Assembly: GCA_007135755.1 (NCBI GenBank)
Contig: SLIG01000158.1
Span: 1 to 43,898 of the forward strand
Source of the DNA: Cyanobium sp.
GTDB lineage: Bacteria; Cyanobacteriota; Cyanobacteriia; PCC-6307; Cyanobiaceae
Length of the DNA: 43,898 bases
Direction of reading: 5' to 3'
The position numbers and the translations under genes are program-made. Numbering within the stretch: position 1 is the stretch's first letter; each line of letters begins with the position of its first letter. Positions 29,179 to 36,674 of this stretch are shown in pieces. A model generated the notes under the pieces. The model worked only from the letters and a program-made list of their open reading frames with translations, did not search any database and had not been told where the DNA came from.

Positions 29179-29452
29179 AGCATCCGCTGGCCCTGCTGCC
29201 GGCGCCCCTGCTGACACCTCCGCCCCCATGTCCTCCGACGCTTCAGCCGATCCCCAGACCGCCCAGTCCCCGTCGGTCGACTCCCAGGTGCCGGCCACCA
29301 GTGCCACCACCTCCGAGGTGCCTGCCTTCGGTTGGAGTGCCTATGCCGAGCGGGTGAACGGTCGCTTCGCCATGGTGGGCTTCAGCGCCGTGCTGCTGAT
29401 CGAGGCCCTGAGCGGTGAGACGTTTCTGCGTTGGGCCGGCCTGGTGCCCTGA
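29171..29452 (+). CDS. hli: High-light-inducible protein (Hlip/SCP)
   Basis: The 93-residue product ends in a single chlorophyll-binding-type helix with the diagnostic motif ERVNGRFAMVGFSAVLLIEAL. Hlips bind chlorophyll and carotenoid and protect photosystem assembly under stress, in the thylakoid membrane. The first 55 residues are Ala/Ser/Thr/Pro-rich and disordered, longer than in most Hlips; a start at the internal ATG (29228) would give a more usual size of 74. The ATG at 29171 lies inside the ABC transporter stop region (8-bp overlap), suggesting coupled expression. I cannot tell which Hlip class it belongs to. Confidence 0.93.
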   Translation: MSEASAGPAAGAPADTSAPMSSDASADPQTAQSPSVDSQVPATSATTSEVPAFGWSAYAERVNGRFAMVGFSAVLLIEALSGETFLRWAGLVP

Positions 29453-29455
29453 CGC

Positions 29456-29965
29456 TCAGGGCAGGCTGAGCAGGTCGATCTGCCAGAGCCCATTCCGGCT
29501 CACCTCCACGGCCAGCTGGCGGCCATCGGCGCGCAGCTGCACCCGCCGGGGCACCCCGGCCGGGCTGATCGGCAGCTGTCGCAGGCTTCCCTGGGAGCGC
29601 TGATAGAGCACCAGTTCGGTGCGTCCCTCCAGCTGGCGCACCAGGGCCAGCCGCTCACCGGCCAGGTCCACCGACACGCTCAGCAGCTGGGCATCGGGAC
29701 GGTTCAGGCCCGGCAGCGGCAGCTGCGCGTTGCGCTCCACATCCACCAGCTGCACCCGGTCGCGGCCCTCCCGGGTGCTGATCAGGGCCAGCCAGCGCCC
29801 CGCCAGCGCCGGTTCCCGGCTGCTGTCCTCCCCCGCCAGCTGCCGGTTGAGCCCCACCAGGGGCCGAGGACGCTCGCCGCCACAGCCCGCGATCGCCGCC
29901 AGCAGGGCCGCAGCGGCCAGGGCGACCAGCGGCGGGCATGACGCCTGGGCCCGTGGCGGGCTCAT
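29456..29965 (-). CDS. Putative lipoprotein with beta-propeller-like repeats (second of a pair)
   Basis: The 169-residue protein has a lipoprotein signal (ALAAAALLAAIAGCGG). The rest is beta-rich with WD40/PD40-like blades (SVDLAGERLALVRQLEG and LRADGRQLAVEVSRNGLWQI). It overlaps the upstream partner gene by ATGA, so translation is coupled. The partner has the same design, so this is likely an old tandem duplication. No enzymatic motif is visible; a role in envelope assembly or binding is only a guess. Confidence 0.75.
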   Translation of the reverse strand: MSPPRAQASCPPLVALAAAALLAAIAGCGGERPRPLVGLNRQLAGEDSSREPALAGRWLALISTREGRDRVQLVDVERNAQLPLPGLNRPDAQLLSVSVDLAGERLALVRQLEGRTELVLYQRSQGSLRQLPISPAGVPRRVQLRADGRQLAVEVSRNGLWQIDLLSLP

Positions 29966-30525
29966 GGCTGCCCTGCTCCGCCGCCCAGCACCGCCTGACC
30001 TGGGGGCAGATCCCGCTCCAGCAGGCCGCGGAGGTCGAACACCTCCACCTGGCGGCGGCCGTTGCGCAGCAGCTGCACCGCCAGCCGCGTGCCATCGCTG
30101 GCCAGGCTCAGGCGCTCGGGCTGGCTGCCGGGCGGCAGCGGCAGCCGCAGCAGACGGCCGCGCAGCCGATCCTCAATCACCGCCCGGCGCTGAGCGCCCT
30201 CCTGCACCAGCACCGCCAGGTAGCGGCCATTCCAGCTCAGGCTCGGGGAGCCGTGGGGCTGGCGTCGTCGCAGCCGCAAGGGGCGCAGCCCCCGGCCTGG
30301 CTGCTGCTGCACGATCACCTGGCCCTGGCCGTCGCGCTCCAGCACGGAGGCCAGCAGGCGGCCGTCGCCGCTGAGGGCGGGATCGATGCGGTTGCCGCCC
30401 CCGGGCCCCACGTCCGGAGCCCGTCGGCTCGCTCCCAGATCGCAGCCGCTGAGCACAAGGGCCGCCAGCAGCACGCTGAGGCCTCTCAGGCTGGCCAGCC
30501 CGGCCGCCATCAGTTGGGCGCGCAC
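29962..30525 (-). CDS. Putative lipoprotein with beta-propeller-like repeats (first of a pair)
   Basis: The 187-residue protein has a lipoprotein signal (LSVLLAALVLSGCDLG). It contains blades of the TolB/PD40 kind, e.g. DPALSGDGRLLASVLERDGQ, SPSLSWNGRYLAVLVQEGAQ and LSLASDGTRLAVQLLRNGRR. It lies just downstream of ycf66 and its stop codon overlaps the start of the second lipoprotein. Both short proteins would carry only three or so blades, so a full propeller may form only from two chains. Confidence 0.78.
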   Translation of the reverse strand: MRAQLMAAGLASLRGLSVLLAALVLSGCDLGASRRAPDVGPGGGNRIDPALSGDGRLLASVLERDGQGQVIVQQQPGRGLRPLRLRRRQPHGSPSLSWNGRYLAVLVQEGAQRRAVIEDRLRGRLLRLPLPPGSQPERLSLASDGTRLAVQLLRNGRRQVEVFDLRGLLERDLPPGQAVLGGGAGQP

Positions 30526-30540
30526 GCTTGAGCCTGCAGC

Positions 30541-31479
30541 TCAGTCGTCGAATCGGGAGGAGTTGTCGCGGCTGCGGCCCTCGGCGCCACTGGCAGCAGG
30601 GGCCTGGGGGCGGGCGCTCCGGCCCACCGGGCTGTAGTCGGCGTCGCTGATGGCGGAGGCGTCGGCGCCGCGGGAGCGGATCGGTGAGCCCTGGGGAATC
30701 CCGGCCCGGCCTGGATCCGGTGCGCTGCCTGCGGTTGCGGCCCCGGCGCCGGTGGCGGGGCCGGCAGCGCCGCGTCGGCTGGAGCGGGGCATGGTGTCGC
30801 TGGCCGCCGCCGGGCGGCTGCCGCGGCGCGTCTCACCCTGGCTGTCACGATCGCGGCGGCGGCTGCCGAACTCCGGGGCCCCACTGGGACGGCCGGCGCT
30901 GTAGCGGCGCGGCGCCTGGGCGCCGCCTCGATCGTCGTCATCCCAGCCGCCTGCGGCTGGGCGACTGGGCTGATCCCGGCGGCTGGCGGCACGCTCGGGA
31001 ATGGCGGCCCGGCTGGTCCGGCGGGGGCGGTAGAAGTCTTCGTCGGCCTCGTCGGGGCCACGGGCCGGGATGCGCCTGCGCAGGGGCTGAGGTTCATCGA
31101 GACGCTCGGTTGGCTCCTCTTCCCAGTCCCTGCCCCCCATGCGCGGGCGGTACGGAGGCGGGCCAGCCATGGGCTCATCGTCGTCGAAGTAGGCGGAGCG
31201 GCGGGCCTGCTCGGTGGTCACCCCGCGCAGGCGCACGCTCTCGTAGGCGAAGAACACCGTGGTGCCGGCCAGCAGGAACTGACCGAACTGGAGGATCGGA
31301 TCGAGGCGCCAGCCCTGGAAGAAGAGGATGCCGCCGCAGAGGAGGCCTACTGCCGCGAAAAAAACGTCGTAGTCACGCGCCAGTGCAGGCTTGAAGTTGC
31401 GCATGAAGTAGAGCAGCGCACCGCCCACCGCCAGCACGATGCCAACGATGCTGGCCCAATTCAGACTGGCATTGACCAC
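30541..31479 (-). CDS. ycf66: Ycf66 family protein
   Basis: Ycf66 proteins are found in cyanobacteria and some plastids; their function is not established. The 312-residue protein has three N-terminal hydrophobic segments (SIVGIVLAVGGALLYFMRNF, DVFFAAVGLLCGGILFFQGW, LAGTTVFFAYESVRLRG), which match the family. From about residue 100 the chain is an Arg/Asp/Pro/Ser-rich disordered tail of about 210 residues, much longer than the conserved domain. The first lipoprotein gene follows 15 bp after its stop codon. Confidence 0.88.
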   Translation of the reverse strand: MVNASLNWASIVGIVLAVGGALLYFMRNFKPALARDYDVFFAAVGLLCGGILFFQGWRLDPILQFGQFLLAGTTVFFAYESVRLRGVTTEQARRSAYFDDDEPMAGPPPYRPRMGGRDWEEEPTERLDEPQPLRRRIPARGPDEADEDFYRPRRTSRAAIPERAASRRDQPSRPAAGGWDDDDRGGAQAPRRYSAGRPSGAPEFGSRRRDRDSQGETRRGSRPAAASDTMPRSSRRGAAGPATGAGAATAGSAPDPGRAGIPQGSPIRSRGADASAISDADYSPVGRSARPQAPAASGAEGRSRDNSSRFDD

Positions 31480-31559
31480 AACCGGCCTCCGGCGGAGCGT
31501 GCGCCCAGTCTAGGGAGGGCGCGGCCCGTTGCCCCTCCCGGGCCCCATGCGCTCTTGCT

Positions 31560-31619
31560 TTCAGGGGCCAATTTCAGGGCCCAAGTTTCAGGGGCCAAGT
31601 CTGAGGAGGCCAAGCTCCG
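31560..31619 (-). repeat. Tandem repeat (period 15 bp, one 12-bp unit) just after psbX
   Basis: On the minus strand, four imperfect units read CGGAGCTTGGCCTCC, TCAGACTTGGCCCCT, GAAACTTGGGCCCTG and AAATTGGCCCCT. In one frame they encode RSLAS, SDLAP, ETWAL and KLAP. The array starts 17 bp after the psbX stop codon and lies between psbX and ycf66, where a terminator or 3' UTR is expected. Confidence 0.8.
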
Positions 31620-31636
31620 AAGCCCGAACTCAGACC

Positions 31637-31759
31637 TCAGAGGCGCCGGTCCACCTGGTCGGTCTGGCTGATCAGCACCAGAGCCACGGAGATGGGCACC
31701 ACCACGATCACAGCGCCCCACACGAGGCTGCTGAGGAAGTTGGCCAGGGATGGGGTCAT
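31637..31759 (-). CDS. psbX: Photosystem II protein PsbX
   Basis: PsbX is a one-helix subunit at the edge of photosystem II, near the secondary quinone site. The 40-residue product [40 protein letters not shown] (shown in two parts) has the usual N-terminal TPSL-NFL start, one membrane helix and a C-terminal polar ending with SQ-D-V/I-R. An earlier ATG at 31783 would add eight residues (MSILGALP) and is also possible. It is divergent from the YggT gene. Confidence 0.9.
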   Translation of the reverse strand: MTPSLANFLSSLVWGAVIVVVPISVALVLISQTDQVDRRL

Positions 31760-31849
31760 GGGGAGCGCGCCGAGGATGCTCATGATTCTCGGCGATCCTA
31801 GGCAGTGGCTCCGGATCCCTACGCTGAGCCCGCCGATGCTTAGAGGTTT

Positions 31850-32170
31850 GTGACGGCTCTGCCCACCTCCCCCCTGGCCTGGGGCCACCTGCTGCTGGGC
31901 CTGCTTCTGGCGTTGTGGACCCTGCTGTTCCTGTTCCGCATCGTGCTCACCTGGTATCCCCAGCTGGATCTTCAGAAGGGTGCCCTGCGGGTGATCGCCT
32001 GGCCCACCGAGCCGCTGCTGGGGCCCACGCGGCGGCTGATCCAGCCCATCGGCGGCGTCGATGTGACGCCGGTGGTGTGGGTGGGCCTGATCAGCCTCCT
32101 GCGGGAGCTGCTGGTGGGTCAGCAGGGGCTGCTGACCCAGCTGATGCAGCGCGCACTCACGGTGGCCTGA
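31850..32170 (+). CDS. YggT family membrane protein
   Basis: The 106-residue protein has two hydrophobic segments ([20 protein letters not shown] and [16 protein letters not shown]), with the conserved YggT block between them: [12 protein letters not shown] and [20 protein letters not shown]. In plants the family (Ycf19/YlmG/CCB3) acts in thylakoid membrane and cell division or cytochrome b6f biogenesis. The start used is a GTG; no ATG precedes. It is divergent from psbX and convergent with accC. Confidence 0.88.
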   Translation: MTALPTSPLAWGHLLLGLLLALWTLLFLFRIVLTWYPQLDLQKGALRVIAWPTEPLLGPTRRLIQPIGGVDVTPVVWVGLISLLRELLVGQQGLLTQLMQRALTVA

Positions 32171-32194
32171 GCCGGCTGGGGGGCTGCCGGCCCC

Positions 32195-33547
32195 TCAGGT
32201 CATCGGCAGCATGTCTTCTTCCACGAATTTGGTGTGCACATCGCCGGCCTGGAACTCGGGCCGCTCGATCAGCTGCAGGTGGAAGTCGATGGTGGTGGGA
32301 ATGCCGGTGACGGCGCATTCGGAGAGGGCCCGGCGCAGTCGGCGCAGGGCATGGTCGCGGTCCACCCCCCACACGATCAGCTTGCCGATCAGGGAGTCGT
32401 AGAAGGGCGGGATTTCGTAGCCCGTGTACACGTGGCTGTCGAAGCGCACCCCGGGGCCGCCGGGGGGCAGCCAGCCGGTGATGCGGCCGGGGGCGGGGCG
32501 GAAGTTCTGGCGCGGATCCTCGGCGTTGATGCGCACCTCGATGGCGTGGCCGCAGAGCTTGATGTCCTCCTGCCTCACCGACAGGGGCTCACCGCCTGCG
32601 ATGCGCAGCTGCTCGGCGATCAGATCCACGCCGGTGACCATCTCGGTGACCGGATGCTCCACCTGGATGCGGGTGTTCATCTCCATGAAATAGAACGCCC
32701 CGCTGCGGTCCACCAGGAACTCCACGGTGCCTGCGCCCTCGTAGCTGATGGCTCGGGCCACGGCCACCGCCGCATCGCCCATCTGGCGGCGGAGATCGGC
32801 GTTGATGGCCACGCTCGGCGCCTCCTCCAGCAGCTTCTGGTGGCGGCGCTGGATCGAGCAGTCGCGCTCCCCCAGGTGGATCACGTTGCCGTGGCGGTCG
32901 GCCAGCACCTGCACCTCCACGTGCCGGGGCCGGTCGATGAACTTCTCCATGTACAGGCCCGGGTTGCCGAAGGCCGCCTCCGCCTCCCCCTGGGCCGCCT
33001 TGAACAGGCTCTCGAGCTGGTCGGGGCCGTTCACCAGCCGCATGCCCCGGCCGCCGCCGCCGGCGGTGGCCTTGATCATCACCGGGTAGCCCATCTCGCC
33101 GGCCAGGTCGCGGGCCTCCTGCACCGAGGCCAGCAGTCCCTCGCTGCCGGGGATGGTGGGCACCCCAACCCGCTGCATGGTGGCCTTGGCGGTCGACTTG
33201 TCGCCCATCGAGCGGATCGCCTCGGGCGACGGCCCCACGAAGGTGATGCCGTGGTCGGCGCAGATCTCGGCGAAGCGGTCGTTCTCCGCCAGGAAACCGT
33301 AGCCGGGATGGATGGCATCGGCTCCCCGGGAGGTGGCCGCCGCCAGGATGTTGGGGATGTTGAGGTAGCTCTTGGCGCTGGGCGCCTCGCCCACGCACAC
33401 CGTTTCATCGGCGAGCTGCACGTGCAGGGCGTTGCGATCCACCGTGCTGTACACGGCCACGGTGGGGATGCCCAGTTCGCGGCAGCTGCGCAGGATCCGC
33501 AGGGCGATTTCGCCACGGTTGGCGATCAGCAACTTGCCGATGGGCAT
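32195..33547 (-). CDS. accC: Acetyl-CoA carboxylase, biotin carboxylase subunit
   Basis: AccC carboxylates biotin on the carrier protein AccB using ATP and bicarbonate, the first step of fatty acid synthesis. The 450-residue protein has the N-terminal [20 protein letters not shown], the ATP-grasp loop [14 protein letters not shown], the active-site region [20 protein letters not shown] and the C-terminal domain with [16 protein letters not shown] and [20 protein letters not shown]. All are standard. Length is normal (about 450). It stands alone here without accB, as in many cyanobacteria. Confidence 0.97.
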   Translation of the reverse strand: MPIGKLLIANRGEIALRILRSCRELGIPTVAVYSTVDRNALHVQLADETVCVGEAPSAKSYLNIPNILAAATSRGADAIHPGYGFLAENDRFAEICADHGITFVGPSPEAIRSMGDKSTAKATMQRVGVPTIPGSEGLLASVQEARDLAGEMGYPVMIKATAGGGGRGMRLVNGPDQLESLFKAAQGEAEAAFGNPGLYMEKFIDRPRHVEVQVLADRHGNVIHLGERDCSIQRRHQKLLEEAPSVAINADLRRQMGDAAVAVARAISYEGAGTVEFLVDRSGAFYFMEMNTRIQVEHPVTEMVTGVDLIAEQLRIAGGEPLSVRQEDIKLCGHAIEVRINAEDPRQNFRPAPGRITGWLPPGGPGVRFDSHVYTGYEIPPFYDSLIGKLIVWGVDRDHALRRLRRALSECAVTGIPTTIDFHLQLIERPEFQAGDVHTKFVEEDMLPMT

Positions 33548-33644
33548 GCGCCGCGTCTCTGCTCAACCAGGCCGCAGCGGACTGTATCAGCGCTCACAGA
33601 GCCCCCCCCTTCCCTTCCCCAAGGAGGGCGGGCAGGGCGATGGG

Positions 33645-33650
33645 TATATT
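33645..33650 (+). promoter_or_regulatory. Possible -10 element for the tRNA-Leu gene
   Basis: The hexamer TATATT stands 40 bp before the tRNA in a GC-rich spacer. No clear -35 hexamer is present at the right distance, so this is only a candidate. Confidence 0.3.
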
Positions 33651-33690
33651 GCGTGACGGCACTGGATGTCCGTCCGGAGCCGGCCCATCG

Positions 33691-33772
33691 GCGGATGTGG
33701 TGGAATTGGTAGACACGCACGTTTGAGGGGCGTGTGGCTTCGGCCTTGCGAGTTCAAGTCTCGCCATCCGCA
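33691..33772 (+). tRNA. tRNA-Leu (anticodon GAG)
   Basis: The 82-nt sequence folds as a class II tRNA. The acceptor stem pairs GCGGATG with CATCCGC, with discriminator A. The D-arm contains GGAATTGGTAGAC, the anticodon stem is CACGT/GCGTG with loop TTGAGGG, the variable arm is long (TGGCTTCGGCC), and the T arm contains AGTTCAAGTCT. The anticodon GAG reads CUC and CUU leucine codons. CCA is not encoded. It is followed at once by TTTTTCTTT, which may help end transcription, and then by a 15-bp tandem repeat. Confidence 0.97.
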
Positions 33773-33777
33773 TTTTT
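33773..33777 (+). terminator. T-run after tRNA-Leu
   Basis: Five T residues directly follow the tRNA acceptor stem and are followed by CTTT. With the stable tRNA fold this can act as a terminator, but there is no separate hairpin. Confidence 0.35.
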
Positions 33778-33789
33778 CTTTCCAGCCCT

Positions 33790-33860
33790 GAGCCGTCACG
33801 CCTGAGCCGTACGCCCCAGAGCGGTGGGCACCAGAGCCGTGCGCACCTGAGCCGTTCGCC
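33790..33860 (+). repeat. 15-bp tandem repeat between tRNA-Leu and the LpxB-like gene
   Basis: About five units starting with GAGC: a 14-bp first unit GAGCCGTCACGCCT, then GAGCCGTACGCCCCA, GAGCGGTGGGCACCA, GAGCCGTGCGCACCT and a 12-bp last unit GAGCCGTTCGCC. Read in the frame of the downstream gene they give PEPYA, PERWA, PEPCA and PEPFA-like steps directly joined to the first beta strand ([11 protein letters not shown]). A stop codon (TGA 33789-33791) lies at the first unit, which is one base shorter than the others. Confidence 0.88.
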
Positions 33861-33869
33861 ATCATCCTG

Positions 33870-35120
33870 GTGAGCAACGGTCCCGGCGAGCTCACCACCT
33901 GGGTGCGCCCCCTGGCCCTGGGACTGCACCGCCAGTTGCCACTGCGGCCCCGCGCCGCCGCCAGTGTCGGCGCCCTGCACCTGGTGCTGGTGCCCTGCCC
34001 CAACGGCACCGGCCGCGAGCACGGAGTGGCGGCGGACTGGGGCCTGTTTGAGCGCATCACGCCGGCGCGGCGCTTCTGGGCCCTGCTGCTGCGCCCGGGC
34101 CGCAGGGGACCCTGGCCCCGGCGGGGGGTGGTGGTGTTCCTGGGCGGCGACCAGTTCTGGACGGTGCTGCTTTCGGCGCGCCTGGGCTACCGCCACCTCA
34201 CCTACGCGGAATGGCTGGCCCGCTGGCCGCGCTGGAACGACCGCATCGCCGCCATGGGGCCCCGGGCCGCGGCGCGCCTGGCACCCCGGTGGCGGTCGCG
34301 CTGCACGGTGGTGGGTGATCTGATGGCGGATCTGGGTGAGCAGGCCCGCCGGGAGGCCCCCCTGCCCGCCGGCGAGTGGGTGGCCCTGCTGCCGGGGTCC
34401 AAGCGGGCCAAGTTGCTGGTGGGCGTGCCCTTTCTGCTGGAGACGGCCGACCGGCTGGCGGCGCTGCGGCCCGGCTGCCGGTTCCTGCTGCCCCTGGCGC
34501 CCACCACCAGCCTGGCGGAGCTGCTGCAGTGCGCCGGTGCCGCCAACCCGATCGCCCGCCGCTACGCCTCCGGAGTGCCCCGGCCGCTGCTCTCCACGCT
34601 GCTGGAGAACGATGGGGTGGCGCTGGTCACCCCCGCCGGCACCCGCATCGAGCTGGTGCGTGCGGCTCCGGCCCACGGACCCCTGAGCCAGTGCGCCCTG
34701 GCCCTCACCACCGTGGGCGCCAACACCGCCGAGCTGGCGGGCCTGGGGGTGCCGATGCTGGTGCTGGTGCCCACCCAGCATCCGGAGGTGATGCGGGCCT
34801 GGGATGGCCTGGCGGGCTGGCTGGCGCGGCTGCCTGGGCTGGGCGCGCTGCTGGGCCGCGCGCTCAGCGCCTGGCGGCTGCGGCGGCGGACCCCGATGGC
34901 CCTGCCCAACATCCACGCCGGCCGGCTGCTGGTGCCGGAGCGGGTGGGGGCGATTTCACCGGCCCAGATCGCCGCCGAAAGTGCCGACTGGCTCTCCCGG
35001 CCCGAGCGCCTGGAAGACCTGCGCCAGGACTTGCGCGGCCTGCGCGGCGAGACAGGCGCGGTGGCGGCCCTGGCGGCGCTGGTGCAGGAGCTGCTGCCGC
35101 CGGAGGGCGCCGATTCCTAG
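33870..35120 (+). CDS. LpxB-related glycosyltransferase-like protein
   Basis: The protein (416 residues from GTG 33870) resembles the cyanobacterial branch of lipid-A-disaccharide synthase-like proteins. Recognisable segments are [18 protein letters not shown] at the start, [20 protein letters not shown] and [12 protein letters not shown] in the middle. [20 protein letters not shown] and [20 protein letters not shown] follow in the GT-B C-terminal domain. The acceptor and donor are unknown; cyanobacterial lipid A chemistry differs from that of E. coli. The start is odd: the reading frame is open upstream through a 15-bp repeat array to a stop at 33789. It includes the likely first beta strand (IIL) before the GTG, but contains no ATG, GTG or TTG. 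See findings. Confidence 0.82.
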   Translation: MSNGPGELTTWVRPLALGLHRQLPLRPRAAASVGALHLVLVPCPNGTGREHGVAADWGLFERITPARRFWALLLRPGRRGPWPRRGVVVFLGGDQFWTVLLSARLGYRHLTYAEWLARWPRWNDRIAAMGPRAAARLAPRWRSRCTVVGDLMADLGEQARREAPLPAGEWVALLPGSKRAKLLVGVPFLLETADRLAALRPGCRFLLPLAPTTSLAELLQCAGAANPIARRYASGVPRPLLSTLLENDGVALVTPAGTRIELVRAAPAHGPLSQCALALTTVGANTAELAGLGVPMLVLVPTQHPEVMRAWDGLAGWLARLPGLGALLGRALSAWRLRRRTPMALPNIHAGRLLVPERVGAISPAQIAAESADWLSRPERLEDLRQDLRGLRGETGAVAALAALVQELLPPEGADS

Positions 35121-35148
35121 GGTCTGCCCATCACTCCTTGCATGCTCC

Positions 35149-35604
35149 ATGCCGGCCTCCACCCCCCCTGAATCCACCCCCAGCGCCGCCTCGGCCTGTG
35201 GCCTCGACAGCGGCCTCAGCCGCGACGCCGGCGAGGAGGTGTGGCGCCAGAAGCTCACCCCCGAGCAGTTCCGCATCACCCGCCAGGGCGGCACCGAGCG
35301 GGCCTTCAGCGGCCAGTACTGGAACCACAAGGGCACCGGCACCTACCACTGCGTGTGCTGCGGCACCCCCCTGTTCAGCAGTTCCACCAAGTTCGACTCC
35401 GGCACGGGCTGGCCCAGCTTCTGGGCCGGCATCCAACCGGAGGCCATCCGCACCCTCGTCGACCGCAGCCACGGCATGGTGCGCTCGGAGATCCGCTGCG
35501 CCAACTGCGACGCCCACCTGGGGCATGTGTTCGGCGACGGGCCCGCTCCCACCGGCGACCGCCACTGCGTGAATTCCGCGTCCCTGGAGTTCAGGCCCGC
35601 CTGA
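35149..35604 (+). CDS. msrB: Peptide-methionine (R)-S-oxide reductase MsrB
   Basis: MsrB repairs oxidised methionine (R-sulfoxide form). The 151-residue protein has the core blocks [46 protein letters not shown] and the catalytic [13 protein letters not shown]. The two CxxC pairs (CVCC and CANC) bind zinc. An N-terminal Ser/Pro/Ala-rich stretch of about 25 residues precedes the domain. It starts 28 bp after the LpxB-like gene, so they may be co-transcribed. Confidence 0.96.
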   Translation: MPASTPPESTPSAASACGLDSGLSRDAGEEVWRQKLTPEQFRITRQGGTERAFSGQYWNHKGTGTYHCVCCGTPLFSSSTKFDSGTGWPSFWAGIQPEAIRTLVDRSHGMVRSEIRCANCDAHLGHVFGDGPAPTGDRHCVNSASLEFRPA

Positions 35605-35621
35605 GCGGCGCCCGCTGGCGA

Positions 35622-36647
35622 TCACCAGGGGTCGCCGAGGTCATCGACCTCCACATCCAGCGGCTCCCGGTTGACCGGCGCCGGTGGCCGTCTCCGTGGT
35701 GGGGCCGCCGGCCGCTCAGCTCTGGGCCGCGGCTGGATCGGGTCCTCGTCGAGGGGGGCCGCCCGCTCCCCCATGGGCTCGGCCAGCTCACGCCGGTAGC
35801 CCCGTTCACGGGGTGCGTCGTCGTCATCGAGGTAGCGGCGCTGGCGCAGGGGTTCCCGTTCGCGGCGCTGCTCCACCTCCACGTAGTCGTAGTCGTCCTC
35901 GGGCTCGAAGGCGTTGGCGCTGGCGGGCTGGATGCGGCGCTGCTCCGGCTGGGCAGCCGGCAGGCCCGCGGCCAGCTGGTTCTCCACCGGCACCATCGAG
36001 CCTCGGTAGCGCTCCCGCTCCTCCTGCTCCCAGCTGGGGCCGCCGATGCCCAGCTTCTCCAGCAGGCCGCTGCCGAGCTGCTTGAGCTTGTCCTCGGCCC
36101 CCTCGTACACGATGATCCGGTCGCTGCCACTGCTCACGATCTCCTCCACCGGCAGCTCCCAGGTGCTCAGCACCCCCTCCCCCAGCAGGGGCACCCCGAG
36201 GGCGGCGAGCACCAGGGTGGTGAGCTCTCCGGTTTCGATGTCGAAGCTGAAGCCCAGCACCTTGCCCAGCTGCTCGCCGGCCTCCGTGACCACCTGGCAG
36301 TTGATCACCTTGCTGTAGCGCTCCGGGTTGAAGCTTTCGGCCAGGGAATCGGCGGAGTCCACCAGGATCACATCGCCCACCTGGCGGATGCGGTCGAGGG
36401 GCATCCAGCGGGGCAGGCCGGGCAGGAAGCGGGTGAGCGGGTTGTCGCGCAGGCCCAGGGCCACCACCTCGCGCCGGTCGATGTCCACCACCACCTCGCC
36501 CACCACGCCGAGGCGCCGGCCGCTGTCGCGGGTGATCACCTGGGTGCCCATCAGCTCCGAGCGCAGCCAGAGCCGGTCGCTGGGGGGATCGGCCAGGGGA
36601 TCACTGGACGGGACGAGGCGGTCGCCCCCGGGCGGAGTGCTGGTCAT
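35622..36647 (-). CDS. PRC-barrel domain protein
   Basis: The 341-residue protein has two PRC-barrel domains. The first (about residues 28-95) includes ELMGTQVITRDSGRRLGVVG. The second (about residues 110-180) includes VINCQVVTEAGEQLGKVLGF. PRC barrels occur in the photosynthetic reaction-centre H subunit and in RNA-processing proteins such as RimM. From about residue 210 the chain becomes an Arg/Glu/Asp/Pro-rich disordered tail ending DVEVDDLGDPW. It follows smc on the same strand with a 27-bp gap, so it is probably co-transcribed with smc. The ATG at 36647 is preferred over a TTG six codons earlier. Confidence 0.85.
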   Translation of the reverse strand: MTSTPPGGDRLVPSSDPLADPPSDRLWLRSELMGTQVITRDSGRRLGVVGEVVVDIDRREVVALGLRDNPLTRFLPGLPRWMPLDRIRQVGDVILVDSADSLAESFNPERYSKVINCQVVTEAGEQLGKVLGFSFDIETGELTTLVLAALGVPLLGEGVLSTWELPVEEIVSSGSDRIIVYEGAEDKLKQLGSGLLEKLGIGGPSWEQEERERYRGSMVPVENQLAAGLPAAQPEQRRIQPASANAFEPEDDYDYVEVEQRREREPLRQRRYLDDDDAPRERGYRRELAEPMGERAAPLDEDPIQPRPRAERPAAPPRRRPPAPVNREPLDVEVDDLGDPW

Positions 36648-36674
36648 TGGCGCATTCTCCCCCAAGGCAAACGG

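Noticed and set aside
33600-33640. REP-like palindrome in the C-rich / G-rich stretch before tRNA-Leu
   Set aside because: Pairing is poor and the stretch occurs only once in the window, so I cannot support a repeat element.
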